Shown: in pieces, positions 20,978 through 31,732 of the stretch
Layout of the letters: every line of letters starts with the position of its first letter
How positions within the stretch are numbered: position 1 is the first letter of the stretch
Assembly (NCBI RefSeq): GCF_019312595.1
Contig: NZ_JAHWDQ010000009.1
Coordinates: forward strand, 1 to 63,263
Origin: Zhongshania aquimaris
GTDB lineage: Bacteria; Pseudomonadota; Gammaproteobacteria; Pseudomonadales; Spongiibacteraceae
Direction: 5' to 3'
DNA length: 63,263 bases
Position numbers and translations under genes: made by a program
Notes under the pieces: model-generated
The model's database searches: none
What the model saw: only the letters and a program-made list of their open reading frames with translations
What the model was told of the DNA's origin: nothing

Positions 20978-22201
20978 GTGGCTAAGGAAAAGTTCGAACG
21001 TAATAAGCCCCATTTAAACGTGGGCACCATTGGTCACGTTGACCATGGTAAAACAACGCTGACAGCAGCACTGACGCGCGTATGTGCGGAAGTGTACGGC
21101 GGTAAAGCGGTCGCGTTTGATGGTATCGATAACGCACCGGAAGAGCGTGAGCGCGGTATTACTATTGCGACCTCGCACGTTGAGTATGATTCATCAACTC
21201 GCCACTATGCTCACGTCGACTGCCCAGGTCACGCTGACTACGTTAAGAACATGATTACTGGTGCTGCTCAGATGGACGGCGCTATTTTGGTATGTGGCGC
21301 GACTGATGGCCCAATGCCACAAACTCGTGAGCACATCCTGCTGTCACGTCAGGTTGGTGTACCTTACATCGTTGTGTTCCTGAACAAGGCAGACTTGCTG
21401 GCTGAAGATTGCGGCGGTGTGGGCAGCGAAGAATACAATGAAATGCTTGAATTGGTAGAAATGGAGCTGCGCGAGCTGCTCGATATGTACGAATTCCCAG
21501 GCGACGACACCCCAATCATTGCCGGTTCTGCTTTGATGGCATTGAACGGTCAAGATGACAACGAGTTGGGAACGACCGCTGTTGCAAAATTGATCGAAGC
21601 GTTGGATACCTACATTCCACAGCCTGAGCGTGCGGTTGATCTGCCGTTCCTGATGCCAATCGAAGACGTGTTCTCGATCTCTGGTCGCGGTACTGTGGTA
21701 ACTGGTCGTATCGAGCGTGGCATTCTGCGTACTGGCGACGAAATCTCTATCGTTGGTATTCACGACACAACCAAAACCACCTGTACTGGTGTCGAGATGT
21801 TCCGCAAGCTGCTTGACGAAGGTCGCGCTGGTGAGAACGTAGGTGTGTTGTTGCGCGGTACTAAGCGTGATGACGTAGAGCGTGGTCAAGTATTGGCTAA
21901 GCCTGGTTCAATTACTCCACATACTCGCTTTGAAGCAGAAGTGTACGTGCTGTCAAAAGAAGAAGGTGGTCGTCACACGCCATTCTTTAAAGGCTACCGT
22001 CCACAGTTCTACTTCCGTACCACAGACGTAACAGGTGCTTGTGAGCTACCTGAAGGTACTGAAATGGTTATGCCTGGCGACAACGTGAAAATGGACGTAA
22101 CGTTGATTGCGCCAATCGCGATGGAAGAAGGTCTGCGTTTTGCAATTCGTGAAGGTGGCCGTACTGTTGGCGCCGGCGTTGTTGCTAAAATCGTAGAATA
22201 A
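20978..22201 (+). CDS. tufA: translation elongation factor Tu (copy A)
   Basis: Second EF-Tu gene, in the str operon position. The 407-residue protein is identical to tufB. The nucleotide sequence differs only at the start codon (GTG instead of ATG) and by synonymous changes in codons 3 and 4. From codon 5 to the GCC after the stop the two copies look identical. The start is preceded by GAGGA. The different start codons may give the two copies different translation rates. A terminator and the S10 promoter follow. Confidence 0.98.
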   Translation: MAKEKFERNKPHLNVGTIGHVDHGKTTLTAALTRVCAEVYGGKAVAFDGIDNAPEERERGITIATSHVEYDSSTRHYAHVDCPGHADYVKNMITGAAQMDGAILVCGATDGPMPQTREHILLSRQVGVPYIVVFLNKADLLAEDCGGVGSEEYNEMLELVEMELRELLDMYEFPGDDTPIIAGSALMALNGQDDNELGTTAVAKLIEALDTYIPQPERAVDLPFLMPIEDVFSISGRGTVVTGRIERGILRTGDEISIVGIHDTTKTTCTGVEMFRKLLDEGRAGENVGVLLRGTKRDDVERGQVLAKPGSITPHTRFEAEVYVLSKEEGGRHTPFFKGYRPQFYFRTTDVTGACELPEGTEMVMPGDNVKMDVTLIAPIAMEEGLRFAIREGGRTVGAGVVAKIVE

Positions 22202-22236
22202 GCCTTTACGCTTTAAGCGTAATTAGGTTTGTGAGG

Positions 22237-22261
22237 GGGAGGCTTTGGCCTCCCTTTCTTA
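22237..22261 (+). terminator. str operon terminator
   Basis: GGGAGGC pairs with GCCTCCC around a 4-nt TTTG loop, followed by TTTCTT. It lies 36 bases after tufA. Confidence 0.8.
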
Positions 22262-22330
22262 GTTAGAAAATGCCTTTTTGGCATTTGGTAGTAGTTGCGG
22301 TTTGCGTAGTGAAATATTCTAGATATTTGG

Positions 22331-22359
22331 TTGACAACGTCTTGGGATATCATTAACAT
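22331..22359 (+). promoter_or_regulatory. S10 operon promoter
   Basis: A perfect -35 TTGACA is followed after 17 bases by TAACAT (4 of 6 matches to TATAAT). It lies downstream of the tufA terminator and about 80 bases before rpsJ, leaving a leader of roughly 70 bases. Confidence 0.8.
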
Positions 22360-22438
22360 TCCGCTTCCTTTTTTCGGGTTACTTCACGCGGATTCGTCGC
22401 GCTGAGCTCGAATAAATTTGGGATGGGAGTTTGGTCAG

Positions 22439-22750
22439 GTGCAAAATCAACGGATTCGAATTCGTTTAAAGGCTTTTGATCACCGTCTCATCGATGCGTC
22501 TACGCAAGAGATAGTAGACACTGCAAAGCGTACCGGCGCGCAGGTTAGAGGTCCAATACCTCTTCCTACTCGCAAAGAGCGTTTCACAGTACTTGTCTCT
22601 CCGCATGTAAACAAGGATGCGCGTGATCAATATGAGATCCGCACCCATAAGCGCATGCTGGACATCGTAGAGCCTACAGAAAAAACTGTAGATGCATTGA
22701 TGAAGTTAGATTTGGCGGCTGGTGTAGAAGTTCAAATTAGTCTCGGCTAA
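22439..22750 (+). CDS. rpsJ: 30S ribosomal protein S10
   Basis: S10 is a 30S head protein that also links to NusG and NusB in antitermination. The 103-residue sequence begins [18 protein letters not shown], matching E. coli. I use the GTG at 22439; an in-frame ATG seven codons upstream adds non-homologous residues and overlaps the GGGATGGGAG ribosome binding site. First gene of the S10 operon. Confidence 0.97.
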   Translation: MQNQRIRIRLKAFDHRLIDASTQEIVDTAKRTGAQVRGPIPLPTRKERFTVLVSPHVNKDARDQYEIRTHKRMLDIVEPTEKTVDALMKLDLAAGVEVQISLG

Positions 22751-22870
22751 TTAAAACATGTAAATACTGAATTTTTTCAGACCCGCTCGGGGGCTGGCCC
22801 TGGGTTGTGTAACGCGCTTAATCGCGCGGCCATAGAGGGTGTTAGCCCCGTACACTGAGAGGTTGGAGCA

Positions 22871-23515
22871 ATGACTATTGGTTTGGTCGGTCGTAAAAGC
22901 GGCATGACGCGCGTTTTTACAGAAGACGGCATATCTATTCCAGTAACGGTGATTGAGGTTAATCCTAATCGCGTTACTCGTGTCAAGGCAGATGATGTCG
23001 ATGGCTATCGTGCAGTCCAGGTTACTACTGGCGCTCGCAAGGCATCACGTATATCTAAAGCAGAAGCGGGTCACTTTGCCAAAGCAGGTGTTGAGGCTGG
23101 TCGTGGTCTGTGGGAATTTCGTCTGGAGCAAGGTGAAGAGAGCCCCGAAATCGGTGCTGAGCTAACTGTTGCTGCTTTCGAAGCTGGTCAAAAAGTTGAC
23201 GTGACTGGGCAGTCTAAAGGTAAGGGTTTCCAGGGCGGTATCAAGCGTTGGAACTTCCATATGCAAGACGCCACTCACGGTAACTCATTGTCTCACCGTG
23301 TGCTTGGTTCTATCGGTCAGTGTCAAACGCCAGGTCGCGTTTGGAAGGGCAAAAAGATGGCTGGTCACATGGGTGCTGCGCAAGTGACAGTTCAGACTCT
23401 TGAAGTTGTTCGAGTGGACGCTGAGCGTAACCTGATTTTAATCAAGGGCGCTATTCCAGGTGCTCCAGGTGGTGACGTGTTTGTACGTCCTGCCGTGAAA
23501 GCTAAAAAATCCTAG
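22871..23515 (+). CDS. rplC: 50S ribosomal protein L3
   Basis: L3 is an early assembly protein near the peptidyl transferase centre. The 214-residue protein begins [19 protein letters not shown] and has the central loop [20 protein letters not shown] with the conserved Gln that is methylated in E. coli. It is 120 bases after rpsJ, behind GGTTGGAG. Confidence 0.98.
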   Translation: MTIGLVGRKSGMTRVFTEDGISIPVTVIEVNPNRVTRVKADDVDGYRAVQVTTGARKASRISKAEAGHFAKAGVEAGRGLWEFRLEQGEESPEIGAELTVAAFEAGQKVDVTGQSKGKGFQGGIKRWNFHMQDATHGNSLSHRVLGSIGQCQTPGRVWKGKKMAGHMGAAQVTVQTLEVVRVDAERNLILIKGAIPGAPGGDVFVRPAVKAKKS

Positions 23516-23526
23516 GGGGCGATGCA

Positions 23527-24147
23527 GTGGAATTAAGTATTGCGAAACCCGGTAACGGGGCTGCAGCGGGAACTGTTCAGGTATCTGACGTGACCTTTGC
23601 TCGTGAGTTTAACGAAGATCTAGTGCACCAAGTAGTTGTGGCCTATATGGCTGGTGCGCGCCAAGGTACTCGTGCTCAAAAAACACGCTCTGACGTTAGC
23701 GGTGGCGGTAAGAAGCCTTGGCGTCAAAAGGGCACTGGTCGTGCTCGTGCTGGTACTATCCGTTCGCCAATCTGGCGTGGGGGCGGTGTTACGTTCGCGG
23801 CGAGACCACAGGATCACAGTCAAAAAGTTAACCGCAAAATGTATCGTGCCGCTATCTGCACGATCCTGTCTGAGCTAGCTCGTCAAGAGCGCTTGGTTGT
23901 GGTTGAGGAATTTACTTTGAATGAGCCTAAAACCAAGCTGCTGGTTAAGTCGCTAGGTGAGTACGGACTTAAGGGCGCTCTGGTAGTGACCGAAGAAGTA
24001 AATGGTAATTTGTATTTAGCGGCACGCAATCTGCACGATGTCGACGTTCGCGATGTAAGCGGCGTAGACCCCGTTAGCCTAATTGGCTACGAGAAAGTGG
24101 TTGTCACTGTGGCTGCATTGAAAAAGTTTGAGGAGCTGTTGGGATGA
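23527..24147 (+). CDS. rplD: 50S ribosomal protein L4
   Basis: L4 lines the peptide exit tunnel and in E. coli represses the S10 operon. The 206-residue protein has the tunnel loop around [19 protein letters not shown] and [14 protein letters not shown]. The start is GTG. The stop overlaps the rplW start (ATGA). Confidence 0.98.
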   Translation: MELSIAKPGNGAAAGTVQVSDVTFAREFNEDLVHQVVVAYMAGARQGTRAQKTRSDVSGGGKKPWRQKGTGRARAGTIRSPIWRGGGVTFAARPQDHSQKVNRKMYRAAICTILSELARQERLVVVEEFTLNEPKTKLLVKSLGEYGLKGALVVTEEVNGNLYLAARNLHDVDVRDVSGVDPVSLIGYEKVVVTVAALKKFEELLG

Positions 24148-24440
24148 ATACAGAGCGCATCTATAAGGTACTGCTCGGCCCGCACGTTTCTGAAAAAAGT
24201 GCAGCCAGTGCTGAGCTGAGTAACCAAGCGGTATTTAAAGTACTGCCTAGTGCCAGCAAGCTTGAAATCAAAAAGGCGGTTGAAAAGCTTTTTAAAGTTG
24301 ATGTGTTGGCAGTTCGCACCGTAAACGTTAAAGGCAAAGTAAAGCGCAACCGTTTTGGTTTGAGCAAAAAATCAAACTGGAAAAAGGCGTATGTTAGCCT
24401 TGCGCAGGGTCAAGATATCGACTTTGCGGTCGCTGAATAA
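24144..24440 (+). CDS. rplW: 50S ribosomal protein L23
   Basis: L23 surrounds the exit tunnel and docks SRP and trigger factor. The 98-residue protein contains the conserved [10 protein letters not shown] and VNVKGKVKR segments. It starts within the rplD stop, indicating translational coupling. Confidence 0.97.
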   Translation: MNTERIYKVLLGPHVSEKSAASAELSNQAVFKVLPSASKLEIKKAVEKLFKVDVLAVRTVNVKGKVKRNRFGLSKKSNWKKAYVSLAQGQDIDFAVAE

Positions 24441-24457
24441 GTCTGGAGTTTAGTCAA

Positions 24458-25282
24458 ATGGCAATTGTTAAAAGTAAACCGACTTCTCCCGGCCGTCGCT
24501 TTGTCGTCAGGGTTGTAAATCCTGATTTACACAAAGGTGCACCGCACAAGCCTCTGCTTGAGAGTCAGTCGCGCAATGGTGGTCGTAATAACAACGGCCG
24601 TATCACTACCCGTCACGTTGGTGGTGGTCATAAGCAACATTATCGTTTAATCGATTTTAAACGTAATAAAGATGGTATTCCTGCGCGTGTTGAGCGTTTG
24701 GAATACGATCCAAACCGCACCGCGTTTATCGCTTTGGTGATGTATGCGGACGGTGAGCGTCGCTATGTAATTGCGCCTAAGGGCGTATCTGCAGGTGACG
24801 AAATTGTTTCCGGTGAGTCATCACCTATTAAGCCGGGCAATACACTGCCTATTCGCAATATTCCAGTGGGTAGCACTATTCACTGTGTTGAAATGAAGCC
24901 TGGTAAGGGCGCGCAGTTGGCGCGTAGTGCCGGTACTTCTGCTCAGCTAGTTGCGCGTGAAGGCCAGTACGCAACCATTCGTTTGCGTAGCGGTGAAACG
25001 CGTAAAGTATTGTCCGAGTGCAGAGCAACATTGGGTGAAGTGTCCAACAGTGAGCACAGCTTGCGTAAGTTGGGTAAAGCGGGTGCATCGCGCTGGCGCG
25101 GTGTTCGTCCTACCGTTCGCGGTGTGGCGATGAACCCGGTAGATCACCCACATGGTGGTGGTGAAGGTCGTACTTCTGGTGGTCGTCATCCTGTATCTCC
25201 TTGGGGTGTTCCGACTAAAGGGTATAAGACCCGTAAAAATAAGCGTACAGACAAACTAATTGTTCGTCGTCGCGGCAAGTAA
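24458..25282 (+). CDS. rplB: 50S ribosomal protein L2
   Basis: L2 supports subunit association and the peptidyl transferase centre. The 274-residue protein has [20 protein letters not shown] near the N terminus and the signature [20 protein letters not shown] with the functional His. Standard length. Confidence 0.98.
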   Translation: MAIVKSKPTSPGRRFVVRVVNPDLHKGAPHKPLLESQSRNGGRNNNGRITTRHVGGGHKQHYRLIDFKRNKDGIPARVERLEYDPNRTAFIALVMYADGERRYVIAPKGVSAGDEIVSGESSPIKPGNTLPIRNIPVGSTIHCVEMKPGKGAQLARSAGTSAQLVAREGQYATIRLRSGETRKVLSECRATLGEVSNSEHSLRKLGKAGASRWRGVRPTVRGVAMNPVDHPHGGGEGRTSGGRHPVSPWGVPTKGYKTRKNKRTDKLIVRRRGK

Positions 25283-25320
25283 GCCGTTTAAACGACAATT
25301 AGCGTAAAGAGGATAAGCTT

Positions 25321-25596
25321 GTGCCACGTTCATTAAAGAAAGGTCCGTTTGTCGATCTTCATTTGTTGAAGAAGGTTGAAGTAGCGGTAGAAAAAAACGA
25401 TCGTCGCCCCATTAAAACGTGGTCGCGTCGCTCCATGATTCTGCCTGAAATGGTAGCTCTGACAATCGCTGTGCATAACGGGCGTCAACATGTTCCGGTA
25501 CTGGTTACTGAGGATATGGTAGGGCACAAATTGGGTGAATTTGCCGCGACTAGGACCTACAAGGGTCACGTGGCCGATAAAAAGGCCAAGCGTTAA
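25321..25596 (+). CDS. rpsS: 30S ribosomal protein S19
   Basis: S19 lies in the 30S head next to S13. The 91-residue protein begins [19 protein letters not shown] and has [21 protein letters not shown]. The start is GTG behind AGAGGAT. Confidence 0.97.
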   Translation: MPRSLKKGPFVDLHLLKKVEVAVEKNDRRPIKTWSRRSMILPEMVALTIAVHNGRQHVPVLVTEDMVGHKLGEFAATRTYKGHVADKKAKR

Positions 25597-25621
25597 GCTT
25601 GGGCCGGGAGAGGCTTTTAAG

Positions 25622-25960
25622 ATGGAAGTAGCGGCACGTTTAAAAGGCGCAAGAATTTCTGCCCAGAAGGCTCGTTTGGTTGCTGACCAAATTCGCGGTA
25701 AGGGCGTAGAGGAATCGCTGGATCTGTTGACGTTCAGCTCTAAGAAAGCGGCGAGCATTATTAAGAAAGTGCTTAACTCCGCAATCGCCAACGCTGAGCA
25801 CAACGAAGGCGCTGATGTTGATGAGTTAAAGGTTTCTACGATCTTCGTAGATGAGGGCTCTACTATGAAGCGTCTTCGTCCACGGGCAAAGGGTCGCGCG
25901 GATCGTATTCTGAAGAGATCTTGTCATATCACGATTAAAGTAGCTGACAGCGAAGGCTAG
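25622..25960 (+). CDS. rplV: 50S ribosomal protein L22
   Basis: L22 reaches into the exit tunnel through a long beta hairpin. The 112-residue protein begins [20 protein letters not shown] and has the hairpin [16 protein letters not shown] chose the ATG at 25622, behind GGGAGAGG, because the longer frame runs through the end of rpsS and has no homology there. Confidence 0.97.
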   Translation: MEVAARLKGARISAQKARLVADQIRGKGVEESLDLLTFSSKKAASIIKKVLNSAIANAEHNEGADVDELKVSTIFVDEGSTMKRLRPRAKGRADRILKRSCHITIKVADSEG

Positions 25961-25974
25961 GTAGGAGAGACCAC

Positions 25975-26649
25975 ATGGGTCAGAAAGTACACCCGACCGG
26001 CATCCGGCTGGGAATCGTTAAAGAACACAATTCCGTTTGGTACGCTAGCGGTAAGAACTACGCGGCGAACTTGGTAACGGACCTAGAGGTTCGCGAGCTG
26101 CTCGAGAAGAAGCTCGCGAGTGCATCGGTTAGCCGAATTGTTATTGAGCGTCCGGCGCAAACCGCACGCATCACGATTCACACCGCCCGTCCTGGTATCG
26201 TTATCGGTAAGAAGGGCGAGGATGTCGACAAGCTGCGAAAAGAGCTGTCTGTCAAAATGGGTGTGCCGGTTCATATCAACATCGAAGAAATCCGCAAGCC
26301 GGATCTTGAAGCGAAGTTGGTAGCCATGAACGTCGCTCAGCAGTTAGAGCGCCGCGTTATGTTCCGTCGTGCGATGAAGCGTGTTGTTCAAAACGCAATT
26401 CGTCAGGGCGCGGAAGGAATAAAGGTACAGGTAAGTGGTCGTGTCGGCGGAGCTGAAATAGCTCGTACCGAGTGGTATCGCGAAGGGCGTGTGCCGTTGC
26501 ACACACTGCGCGCCGATATCGATTATGCGACGCACGAAGCAGCTACGACTTACGGCATCATTGGTGTCAAGGTCTGGATCTTCAAGGGTGAAATCTTGGG
26601 AACCAGAAAAGAAGCGGTCGAAGCTAAGGCTAAGAAAGGTTCAGAGTAA
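25975..26649 (+). CDS. rpsC: 30S ribosomal protein S3
   Basis: S3 forms the mRNA entry site and helps helicase activity. The 224-residue protein has an N-terminal KH domain with [12 protein letters not shown] and a C-terminal domain with the signature [15 protein letters not shown]. Start behind TAGGAGAG. Confidence 0.98.
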   Translation: MGQKVHPTGIRLGIVKEHNSVWYASGKNYAANLVTDLEVRELLEKKLASASVSRIVIERPAQTARITIHTARPGIVIGKKGEDVDKLRKELSVKMGVPVHINIEEIRKPDLEAKLVAMNVAQQLERRVMFRRAMKRVVQNAIRQGAEGIKVQVSGRVGGAEIARTEWYREGRVPLHTLRADIDYATHEAATTYGIIGVKVWIFKGEILGTRKEAVEAKAKKGSE

Positions 26650-26660
26650 GGGTTACGCAA

Positions 26661-27074
26661 ATGTTACAGCCGAAGCGCACAAAGTTTCGCAAGCAACACA
26701 AAGGTCGCAACCGTGGTCTGGCAGAGCGCGGTAGCCGGGTCAGCTTTGGTGATTTCGGCCTGAAGGCAGTTGGTCGCGGACGTATTACAGCTCGTCAGAT
26801 TGAAGCGGCACGTCGTGCAATGACGCGTCACATCAAGCGGGGCGGAAAAATTTGGATTCGTGTCTTCCCAGACAAACCAATTACTGAAAAACCCCTAGAA
26901 GTTCGTCAGGGTAAAGGTAAGGGTAATGTTGAGTACTGGGTTGCTCAGATTCAGCCTGGTAAGGTCTTGTACGAAGTAGAGGGCGTTACTGAAGAACTGG
27001 CGCGTGAAGCATTCGCCTTAGCGGCGGCAAAGATTCCTGTGCCGACTGCGTTTGTTAAACGGGTGGTGATGTGA
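26661..27074 (+). CDS. rplP: 50S ribosomal protein L16
   Basis: L16 positions A-site tRNA. The 137-residue protein begins [20 protein letters not shown] and contains the conserved [19 protein letters not shown]. It overlaps the rpmC start by one base (TGATG). Confidence 0.98.
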   Translation: MLQPKRTKFRKQHKGRNRGLAERGSRVSFGDFGLKAVGRGRITARQIEAARRAMTRHIKRGGKIWIRVFPDKPITEKPLEVRQGKGKGNVEYWVAQIQPGKVLYEVEGVTEELAREAFALAAAKIPVPTAFVKRVVM

Positions 27075-27265
27075 TGAATGCTTTAGAACTACGCGAAAAG
27101 TCAGTTGAAGATCTGAATGCCCAACTGTTGCAGTTGCTTGAATCACAATTCAAGTTGCGTATGCAAAAGAGTACCGGCCAGTTAGCGCAGACGCATTTGC
27201 TAAAGCAAACCCGTCAGGAAATTGCACGCGTTAAAACTGTGCTCCAGGAAAAGGCAGGTAACTAA
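27074..27265 (+). CDS. rpmC: 50S ribosomal protein L29
   Basis: L29 lies near the exit tunnel. The 63-residue helical hairpin begins [14 protein letters not shown], like E. coli [15 protein letters not shown] prefer ATG 27074 over the GTG one codon upstream since it lies within the rplP stop and fits the homologues. Confidence 0.95.
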   Translation: MNALELREKSVEDLNAQLLQLLESQFKLRMQKSTGQLAQTHLLKQTRQEIARVKTVLQEKAGN

Positions 27266-27266
27266 G

Positions 27267-27533
27267 ATGTCAGAAGTAGCTAAAAGTGCTCGTACAGCGA
27301 CCGGAAAAGTGGTCAGCGACAAGATGGATAAGACCATCACTGTTCTGATCGAGCGTCGGGTTAAGCACCCGATTTACGGTAAGTACATTACGCGCTCATC
27401 GAAAGTTCACGCTCATGATGAAAAAAATGAGTGCAAAATTGGTGATGTAGTGACAGTTTGCGAAACACGTCCAGTATCTAAGTTGAAGACTTGGGCATTG
27501 GTTAGTGTAGATGTAACGGCTACCCAGGTTTAA
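27267..27533 (+). CDS. rpsQ: 30S ribosomal protein S17
   Basis: S17 is a primary 16S rRNA-binding protein of the 30S body. The 88-residue OB-fold protein holds [20 protein letters not shown] and HPIYGKYI. I chose ATG 27267, one base after rpmC, because the longer in-frame extension lies inside rpmC. Confidence 0.96.
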   Translation: MSEVAKSARTATGKVVSDKMDKTITVLIERRVKHPIYGKYITRSSKVHAHDEKNECKIGDVVTVCETRPVSKLKTWALVSVDVTATQV

Positions 27534-27592
27534 TTTCACCGGCGGCCATTGTGCAATCGCTTGATGCACAGTTGACTGGTTTGGAGTAAGAA

Positions 27593-27961
27593 ATGATTCA
27601 AACAGAAAGCTATTTGGAAGTTGCAGATAACAGTGGCGCACGTCGCGTTATGTGCATCAAAGTGCTTGGCGGCTCACATCGTCGCTATGCACGAGTCGGT
27701 GATCTGATCAAAGTCACAGTCAAAGAGGCTATACCTCGCGGCAAAGTGAAAAAAGGTCAGGTAATGACAGCTGTTGTAGTTCGTACTAAGAAAGGCGTTC
27801 GTCGCGGTGACGGTTCGCTGATCAAGTTTGACGATAACGCTGCAGTGTTGCTAAACAATAACCACGCTCCTATTGGCACTCGTATTTTTGGGCCAGTAAC
27901 GCGTGAATTGCGTGGCGAGAAGTTCATGAAGATTATCTCTTTGGCACCGGAAGTACTTTAA
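27593..27961 (+). CDS. rplN: 50S ribosomal protein L14
   Basis: L14 contacts the 30S subunit at bridge B8. The 122-residue protein begins [20 protein letters not shown] and carries the conserved [20 protein letters not shown]. It is the first gene of the spc section and follows rpsQ after 59 bases. Confidence 0.98.
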   Translation: MIQTESYLEVADNSGARRVMCIKVLGGSHRRYARVGDLIKVTVKEAIPRGKVKKGQVMTAVVVRTKKGVRRGDGSLIKFDDNAAVLLNNNHAPIGTRIFGPVTRELRGEKFMKIISLAPEVL

Positions 27962-27996
27962 GTTACCAGGTGTAGAGAGAAGGCTGAGGTCAGGTT

Positions 27997-28314
27997 ATGC
28001 GTAAGATTAAGCGTGAAGACGAAATTATCGTCTTAACCGGTAAAGACAAAGGCAAGCGCGGCGTTGTTCAGAAGGTGATGGACAACAATAAGCTGCTAGT
28101 GTCTGGCATTAATATGATTAAGAAACACCAGCGTCCAAACCCGCAGTTGGGTGTGGCTGGCGGTATCGTCGAGAAAGAAGCGCCGATCCAGGTTTCTAAT
28201 GTAGCGATTTATAATCCGACTTCTAAAAAAGCGGATCGCGTGGGCTTTAAAGTGGCCGAAGATGGCAGTAAGACCCGTATCTTTAAATCCAGCGGCGAAG
28301 CGGTTGACGCGTAG
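27997..28314 (+). CDS. rplX: 50S ribosomal protein L24
   Basis: L24 is an early 23S assembly protein. The 105-residue protein has the KOW motif [20 protein letters not shown] near its N terminus. In E. coli the rplN-rplX region is where S8 represses the spc operon; here the short gap before rplX shows no fold I can confirm. Confidence 0.97.
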   Translation: MRKIKREDEIIVLTGKDKGKRGVVQKVMDNNKLLVSGINMIKKHQRPNPQLGVAGGIVEKEAPIQVSNVAIYNPTSKKADRVGFKVAEDGSKTRIFKSSGEAVDA

Positions 28315-28327
28315 GGGTTAGTGGAAA

Positions 28328-28867
28328 ATGGCACGATTAGGTGAACTATACCAAAACGAGTTACGGGCTAAGCTGATAGAAGAGCTGTCTTTAGCTAACC
28401 CTATGGAAGTTCCGCGCATCACTAAAATCACCTTGAACATGGGTGTGGGTGAAGCGGCTGGTGATAAAAAAGTTCTTGAAGCAGCGCTGTCTGATTTGCA
28501 GAAAATCGCAGGTCAAAAGCCAGTAGTTACGAAGGCGCGCAAATCAATCGCGGGCTTTAAGATTCGTGACGGTTGGCCGATCGGTTGCAAGGTGACCCTG
28601 CGTGGCGCCCATATGTACGAATTTTTGGATCGTTTAGTTAGCATTGCGATTCCACGTGTTCGCGATTTCCGCGGCATAAGCCCGAAATCATTTGACGGCC
28701 GTGGTAACTTTGCAATGGGTGTGACTGAGCAGATCATATTTCCAGAAATTGATTACGATAAAGTTGATACACTGCGCGGTCTGGATATCACCATAACCAC
28801 AACCGCTCGTAACGACGATGAAGGTCGCGCGCTGTTAAAAGCGTTTAACTTTCCGTTCAAAGGTTAA
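28328..28867 (+). CDS. rplE: 50S ribosomal protein L5
   Basis: L5 binds 5S rRNA and contacts P-site tRNA. The 179-residue protein includes [16 protein letters not shown], the [19 protein letters not shown] loop and [20 protein letters not shown] [16 protein letters not shown]. Standard length. Confidence 0.98.
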   Translation: MARLGELYQNELRAKLIEELSLANPMEVPRITKITLNMGVGEAAGDKKVLEAALSDLQKIAGQKPVVTKARKSIAGFKIRDGWPIGCKVTLRGAHMYEFLDRLVSIAIPRVRDFRGISPKSFDGRGNFAMGVTEQIIFPEIDYDKVDTLRGLDITITTTARNDDEGRALLKAFNFPFKG

Positions 28868-28879
28868 GGGGTAGGGGAT

Positions 28880-29185
28880 ATGGCAAAGCAGTCAATGAAA
28901 GCGCGTGAATTAAAACGCACTCTAACTGTTGAAAAATTCGCTGCAAAGCGCGCTGAGCTGAAGGCAATTATTGTCAGCGTAACCGCTAGCGACGAAGAAA
29001 AGTGGGATGCACAAGTTAAGCTGCAAAAGTTGCCACGTGACGCGAGTCCATCTCGTCAACGTCGTCGCTGCCAGATTACTGGTCGTCCACACGGTGTTTA
29101 CCGCAAGTTTGGTCTTTGCCGTAACCAGCTCCGTCAAGCCGCAATGCGCGGTGATGTCCCCGGCTTAGTTAAGGCTAGCTGGTAA
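28880..29185 (+). CDS. rpsN: 30S ribosomal protein S14 (zinc-free type)
   Basis: S14 sits in the 30S head. The 101-residue form lacks the paired CxxC zinc ribbon of the short S14 paralogues and has the motif [19 protein letters not shown]. This is the standard proteobacterial version. Confidence 0.97.
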   Translation: MAKQSMKARELKRTLTVEKFAAKRAELKAIIVSVTASDEEKWDAQVKLQKLPRDASPSRQRRRCQITGRPHGVYRKFGLCRNQLRQAAMRGDVPGLVKASW

Positions 29186-29239
29186 TCTGAGAATTTTGCT
29201 GTCGCTGGCATTTGCCGCGGCGTTTAACGGGAGCAAAAC

Positions 29240-29635
29240 ATGAGCATGCAAGACCCTTTAGCGGATATGCTAACACGCATCCGCAACGCTCAGATGGCAG
29301 GTAAAACTGCTGTCACCATGCCGTCATCTAAATTGAAAGTATCTGTAGCTAAGGTGCTTGAAGATGAAGGTTATGTCGCCAGTTCACGGGTTGAAGAACA
29401 GGGTGGCAAGGCGGAACTGACGGTAGAATTAAAATACCATCAGGGCAAGCCAGTTATCGCAGAGATCAGTCGCGTTAGTCGCCCTGGTCTCCGCGCTTAC
29501 GCAGGTAAAGATGAATTGCCATCAGTACGTGCAGGGCTGGGTATCGCTATTGTGTCAACCAGTCATGGTGTAATGACTGATCGTGCAGCACGAGCTGCCG
29601 GTGTTGGCGGCGAAGTGCTTTGCACTGTTTTCTAA
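29240..29635 (+). CDS. rpsH: 30S ribosomal protein S8
   Basis: S8 organises the central domain of 16S rRNA and in E. coli represses the spc operon. The 131-residue protein begins [17 protein letters not shown] and ends with the signature [17 protein letters not shown]. Standard length. Confidence 0.98.
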   Translation: MSMQDPLADMLTRIRNAQMAGKTAVTMPSSKLKVSVAKVLEDEGYVASSRVEEQGGKAELTVELKYHQGKPVIAEISRVSRPGLRAYAGKDELPSVRAGLGIAIVSTSHGVMTDRAARAAGVGGEVLCTVF

Positions 29636-29660
29636 CCCGACAGTTTAAAGAGTTCTTAAC

Positions 29661-30194
29661 ATGTCAAGAGTAGCGAAAAGTCCAGTGACTATCCCTTCAG
29701 GGGTTGAAGTCAAACTCGACGCCAGCAATATCTCAATAAAAGGAAAGAAAGGCACGTTAGTTATGCCTTTGCACAAGTCTGTAGAGATAAAGCAGGAAGA
29801 CGGGTCTTTAGTATTTTCAGCGCGTGAAGGCGCGAAAGATGGTTGGGCAATGGCGGGTACTACTCGTTCACTGACTAACAATATGGTTGTCGGTGTTAGT
29901 GAAGGTTTCCAGCGTAAGCTAATCCTTCAAGGTGTCGGTTACCGTGCCAAAGCAAATGGTAATTCTGTGAATTTGGTGCTGGGTTTTTCGCACCCAATTG
30001 ACTACGCATTACCAGAAGGCGTTACTGTCGATACACCAACACAGACCGAAATTGTGTTGAGTGGCACCGACAAGCAGGTTTTAGGTAAGGTAGCGGCCGA
30101 AATCCGCGCGTTCCGTCCACCAGAGCCGTATAAAGGTAAGGGTGTTCGTTACGCGGAAGAAAACGTCCGTCGTAAAGAAGCGAAGAAAAAGTAA
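29661..30194 (+). CDS. rplF: 50S ribosomal protein L6
   Basis: L6 stabilises the factor-binding region. The 177-residue protein contains the duplicated L6 fold, with [21 protein letters not shown] and the C-terminal [20 protein letters not shown] signature. Standard length and order. Confidence 0.98.
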   Translation: MSRVAKSPVTIPSGVEVKLDASNISIKGKKGTLVMPLHKSVEIKQEDGSLVFSAREGAKDGWAMAGTTRSLTNNMVVGVSEGFQRKLILQGVGYRAKANGNSVNLVLGFSHPIDYALPEGVTVDTPTQTEIVLSGTDKQVLGKVAAEIRAFRPPEPYKGKGVRYAEENVRRKEAKKK

Positions 30195-30204
30195 AGGCAA
30201 GGTT

Positions 30205-30555
30205 ATGAGCGATAAGAAAGTTTCAAGATTACGTCGTGCCCGCCGTGCTCGCTTTAAAATGCGTGAGCTACGCGCCGTACGTTTAAGCATTCACCGCACA
30301 CCACGCCACATGTATGCACAGCTTATCGCAGCATCAGGTGACGTCGTGTTGGCGAGTGCATCTACACTAGATAAAGATTTGCGCGCTGGTGCGACCGGTA
30401 ATGTCGCTGCAGCCGCTAGTGTGGGCAAGTTGATCGCTGACCGTGCGAAAGCCGCAGGCGTGACAAAGGTCGCTTTTGACCGCAGTGGATTTAAATTCCA
30501 CGGCCGTGTCAAAGCGCTGGCAGATGCTGCCCGTGAAGGTGGTTTGGAATTCTAA
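30205..30555 (+). CDS. rplR: 50S ribosomal protein L18
   Basis: L18 brings 5S rRNA to the large subunit with L5. The 116-residue protein begins [20 protein letters not shown] and ends with [21 protein letters not shown] chose ATG 30205, behind AAGGCAAGG, since upstream in-frame codons lie inside rplF. Confidence 0.97.
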   Translation: MSDKKVSRLRRARRARFKMRELRAVRLSIHRTPRHMYAQLIAASGDVVLASASTLDKDLRAGATGNVAAAASVGKLIADRAKAAGVTKVAFDRSGFKFHGRVKALADAAREGGLEF

Positions 30556-30566
30556 GGTTTTAGGCG

Positions 30567-31079
30567 ATGGCGTATAACGATCAGAAAGACAAAGCAAACA
30601 CTGAAGGCCTGCAAGAGAAGCTTGTTCAGGTAAACCGTGTTGCCAAAGTGGTCAAAGGTGGCCGCATTTTCAGCTTCACTGCTCTTACAGTAGTGGGTGA
30701 TGGTAGCGGTAAAGTTGGCTTCGGTCGCGGTAAAGCACGTGAAGTGCCTGTCGCTATCCAGAAGGCAATGGAAGCAGCTCGCCGCAATATGGTTCAAGTA
30801 GATATTAAAGGTGACACCATTCAGTACGCCGTAAAAGGTCGTCATGGTGCATCTAAGGTCTACATGCAGCCGGCATCTGAAGGTACTGGTGTTATTGCCG
30901 GTGGTGCGATGCGCTCGGTGCTAGAAATTGCTGGTATTCATAACGTATTAGCTAAGTGCTACGGTTCTACAAACCCGGTAAACGTGGTTCGTGCAACTAT
31001 TAAGGCACTGGAAAGTGTTTCTTCTCCAGAAGAAGTCGCAACAAAGCGCGGCAAAACTGTAGAAGAGATCTTGGGCTAA
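30567..31079 (+). CDS. rpsE: 30S ribosomal protein S5
   Basis: S5 affects decoding accuracy and mRNA unwinding. The 170-residue protein has the double-stranded RNA-binding fold with [19 protein letters not shown] and [15 protein letters not shown]. The loop at positions tied to spectinomycin resistance appears ordinary. Confidence 0.98.
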   Translation: MAYNDQKDKANTEGLQEKLVQVNRVAKVVKGGRIFSFTALTVVGDGSGKVGFGRGKAREVPVAIQKAMEAARRNMVQVDIKGDTIQYAVKGRHGASKVYMQPASEGTGVIAGGAMRSVLEIAGIHNVLAKCYGSTNPVNVVRATIKALESVSSPEEVATKRGKTVEEILG

Positions 31080-31098
31080 GACAAAGGCAGGATTTGCT

Positions 31099-31275
31099 AT
31101 GAACAAGATTAAAGTCACATTAGTTCGTTCTGTTGCGGGACGACTGAAGTCGCACAAGGCCTGTGTTGCCGGTCTTGGCTTGCGTCGTATTCGCCACACT
31201 GTGGAAGTAGAAGATACTCCATCAGTGCGCGGTATGATCAATAAGGTCAACTATTTAGTACGTGTTGAGGGATAA
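31099..31275 (+). CDS. rpmD: 50S ribosomal protein L30
   Basis: A short gene of 58 codons plus stop between rpsE and rplO. The product begins [14 protein letters not shown] and has [20 protein letters not shown], the L30 core. L30 binds 23S rRNA near the 5S region. Start behind GGCAGGAT. The TAA is immediately followed by the rplO start region. Confidence 0.96.
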   Translation: MNKIKVTLVRSVAGRLKSHKACVAGLGLRRIRHTVEVEDTPSVRGMINKVNYLVRVEG

Positions 31276-31278
31276 GTG

Positions 31279-31722
31279 ATGAGCGATATGCGTTTAAATA
31301 CGCTGAGCCCGGCACCCGGTCGAGTTAAAGAAGGCAAACGGGTAGGTCGTGGTATCGGTAGTGGCTTGGGTAAAACCGCAGGTCGTGGTCACAAAGGTCT
31401 GAAGTCCCGTTCAGGTGGCAGCGTGCGTCCAGGTTTCGAAGGCGGTCAGATGCCGTTGCAGAAACGTTTGCCAAAATACGGTTTCACTTCGCGTTTGTCT
31501 CGCGTTACTGCCCAAATCCGTACGTCGGAATTGATGTCAGTTGCCGATGACGTGATTGATCTGGATGCGTTAAAGCGTGCTGATTTAATTAACAGCAACA
31601 TCGAGCGTGCAAAGATCTTTTTGTCTGGTGATCTGAATAAAGCTGTTACTGTTAAAGGTTTGGCGGTAACTAAAGGCGCTCGCGAAGCAATCGAAAAAGC
31701 GGGCGGCAAAGTCGAGGAATAA
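31279..31722 (+). CDS. rplO: 50S ribosomal protein L15
   Basis: L15 is a late assembly protein of the large subunit. The 147-residue protein has [38 protein letters not shown] and [15 protein letters not shown] use ATG 31279 (MSDMRL...); a GTG one codon earlier and an ATG three codons later (31288, the E. coli-like start) are alternatives. A GAGGG box lies about 7 bases before 31279. Confidence 0.95.
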   Translation: MSDMRLNTLSPAPGRVKEGKRVGRGIGSGLGKTAGRGHKGLKSRSGGSVRPGFEGGQMPLQKRLPKYGFTSRLSRVTAQIRTSELMSVADDVIDLDALKRADLINSNIERAKIFLSGDLNKAVTVKGLAVTKGAREAIEKAGGKVEE

Positions 31723-31732
31723 GGCGAACTCA

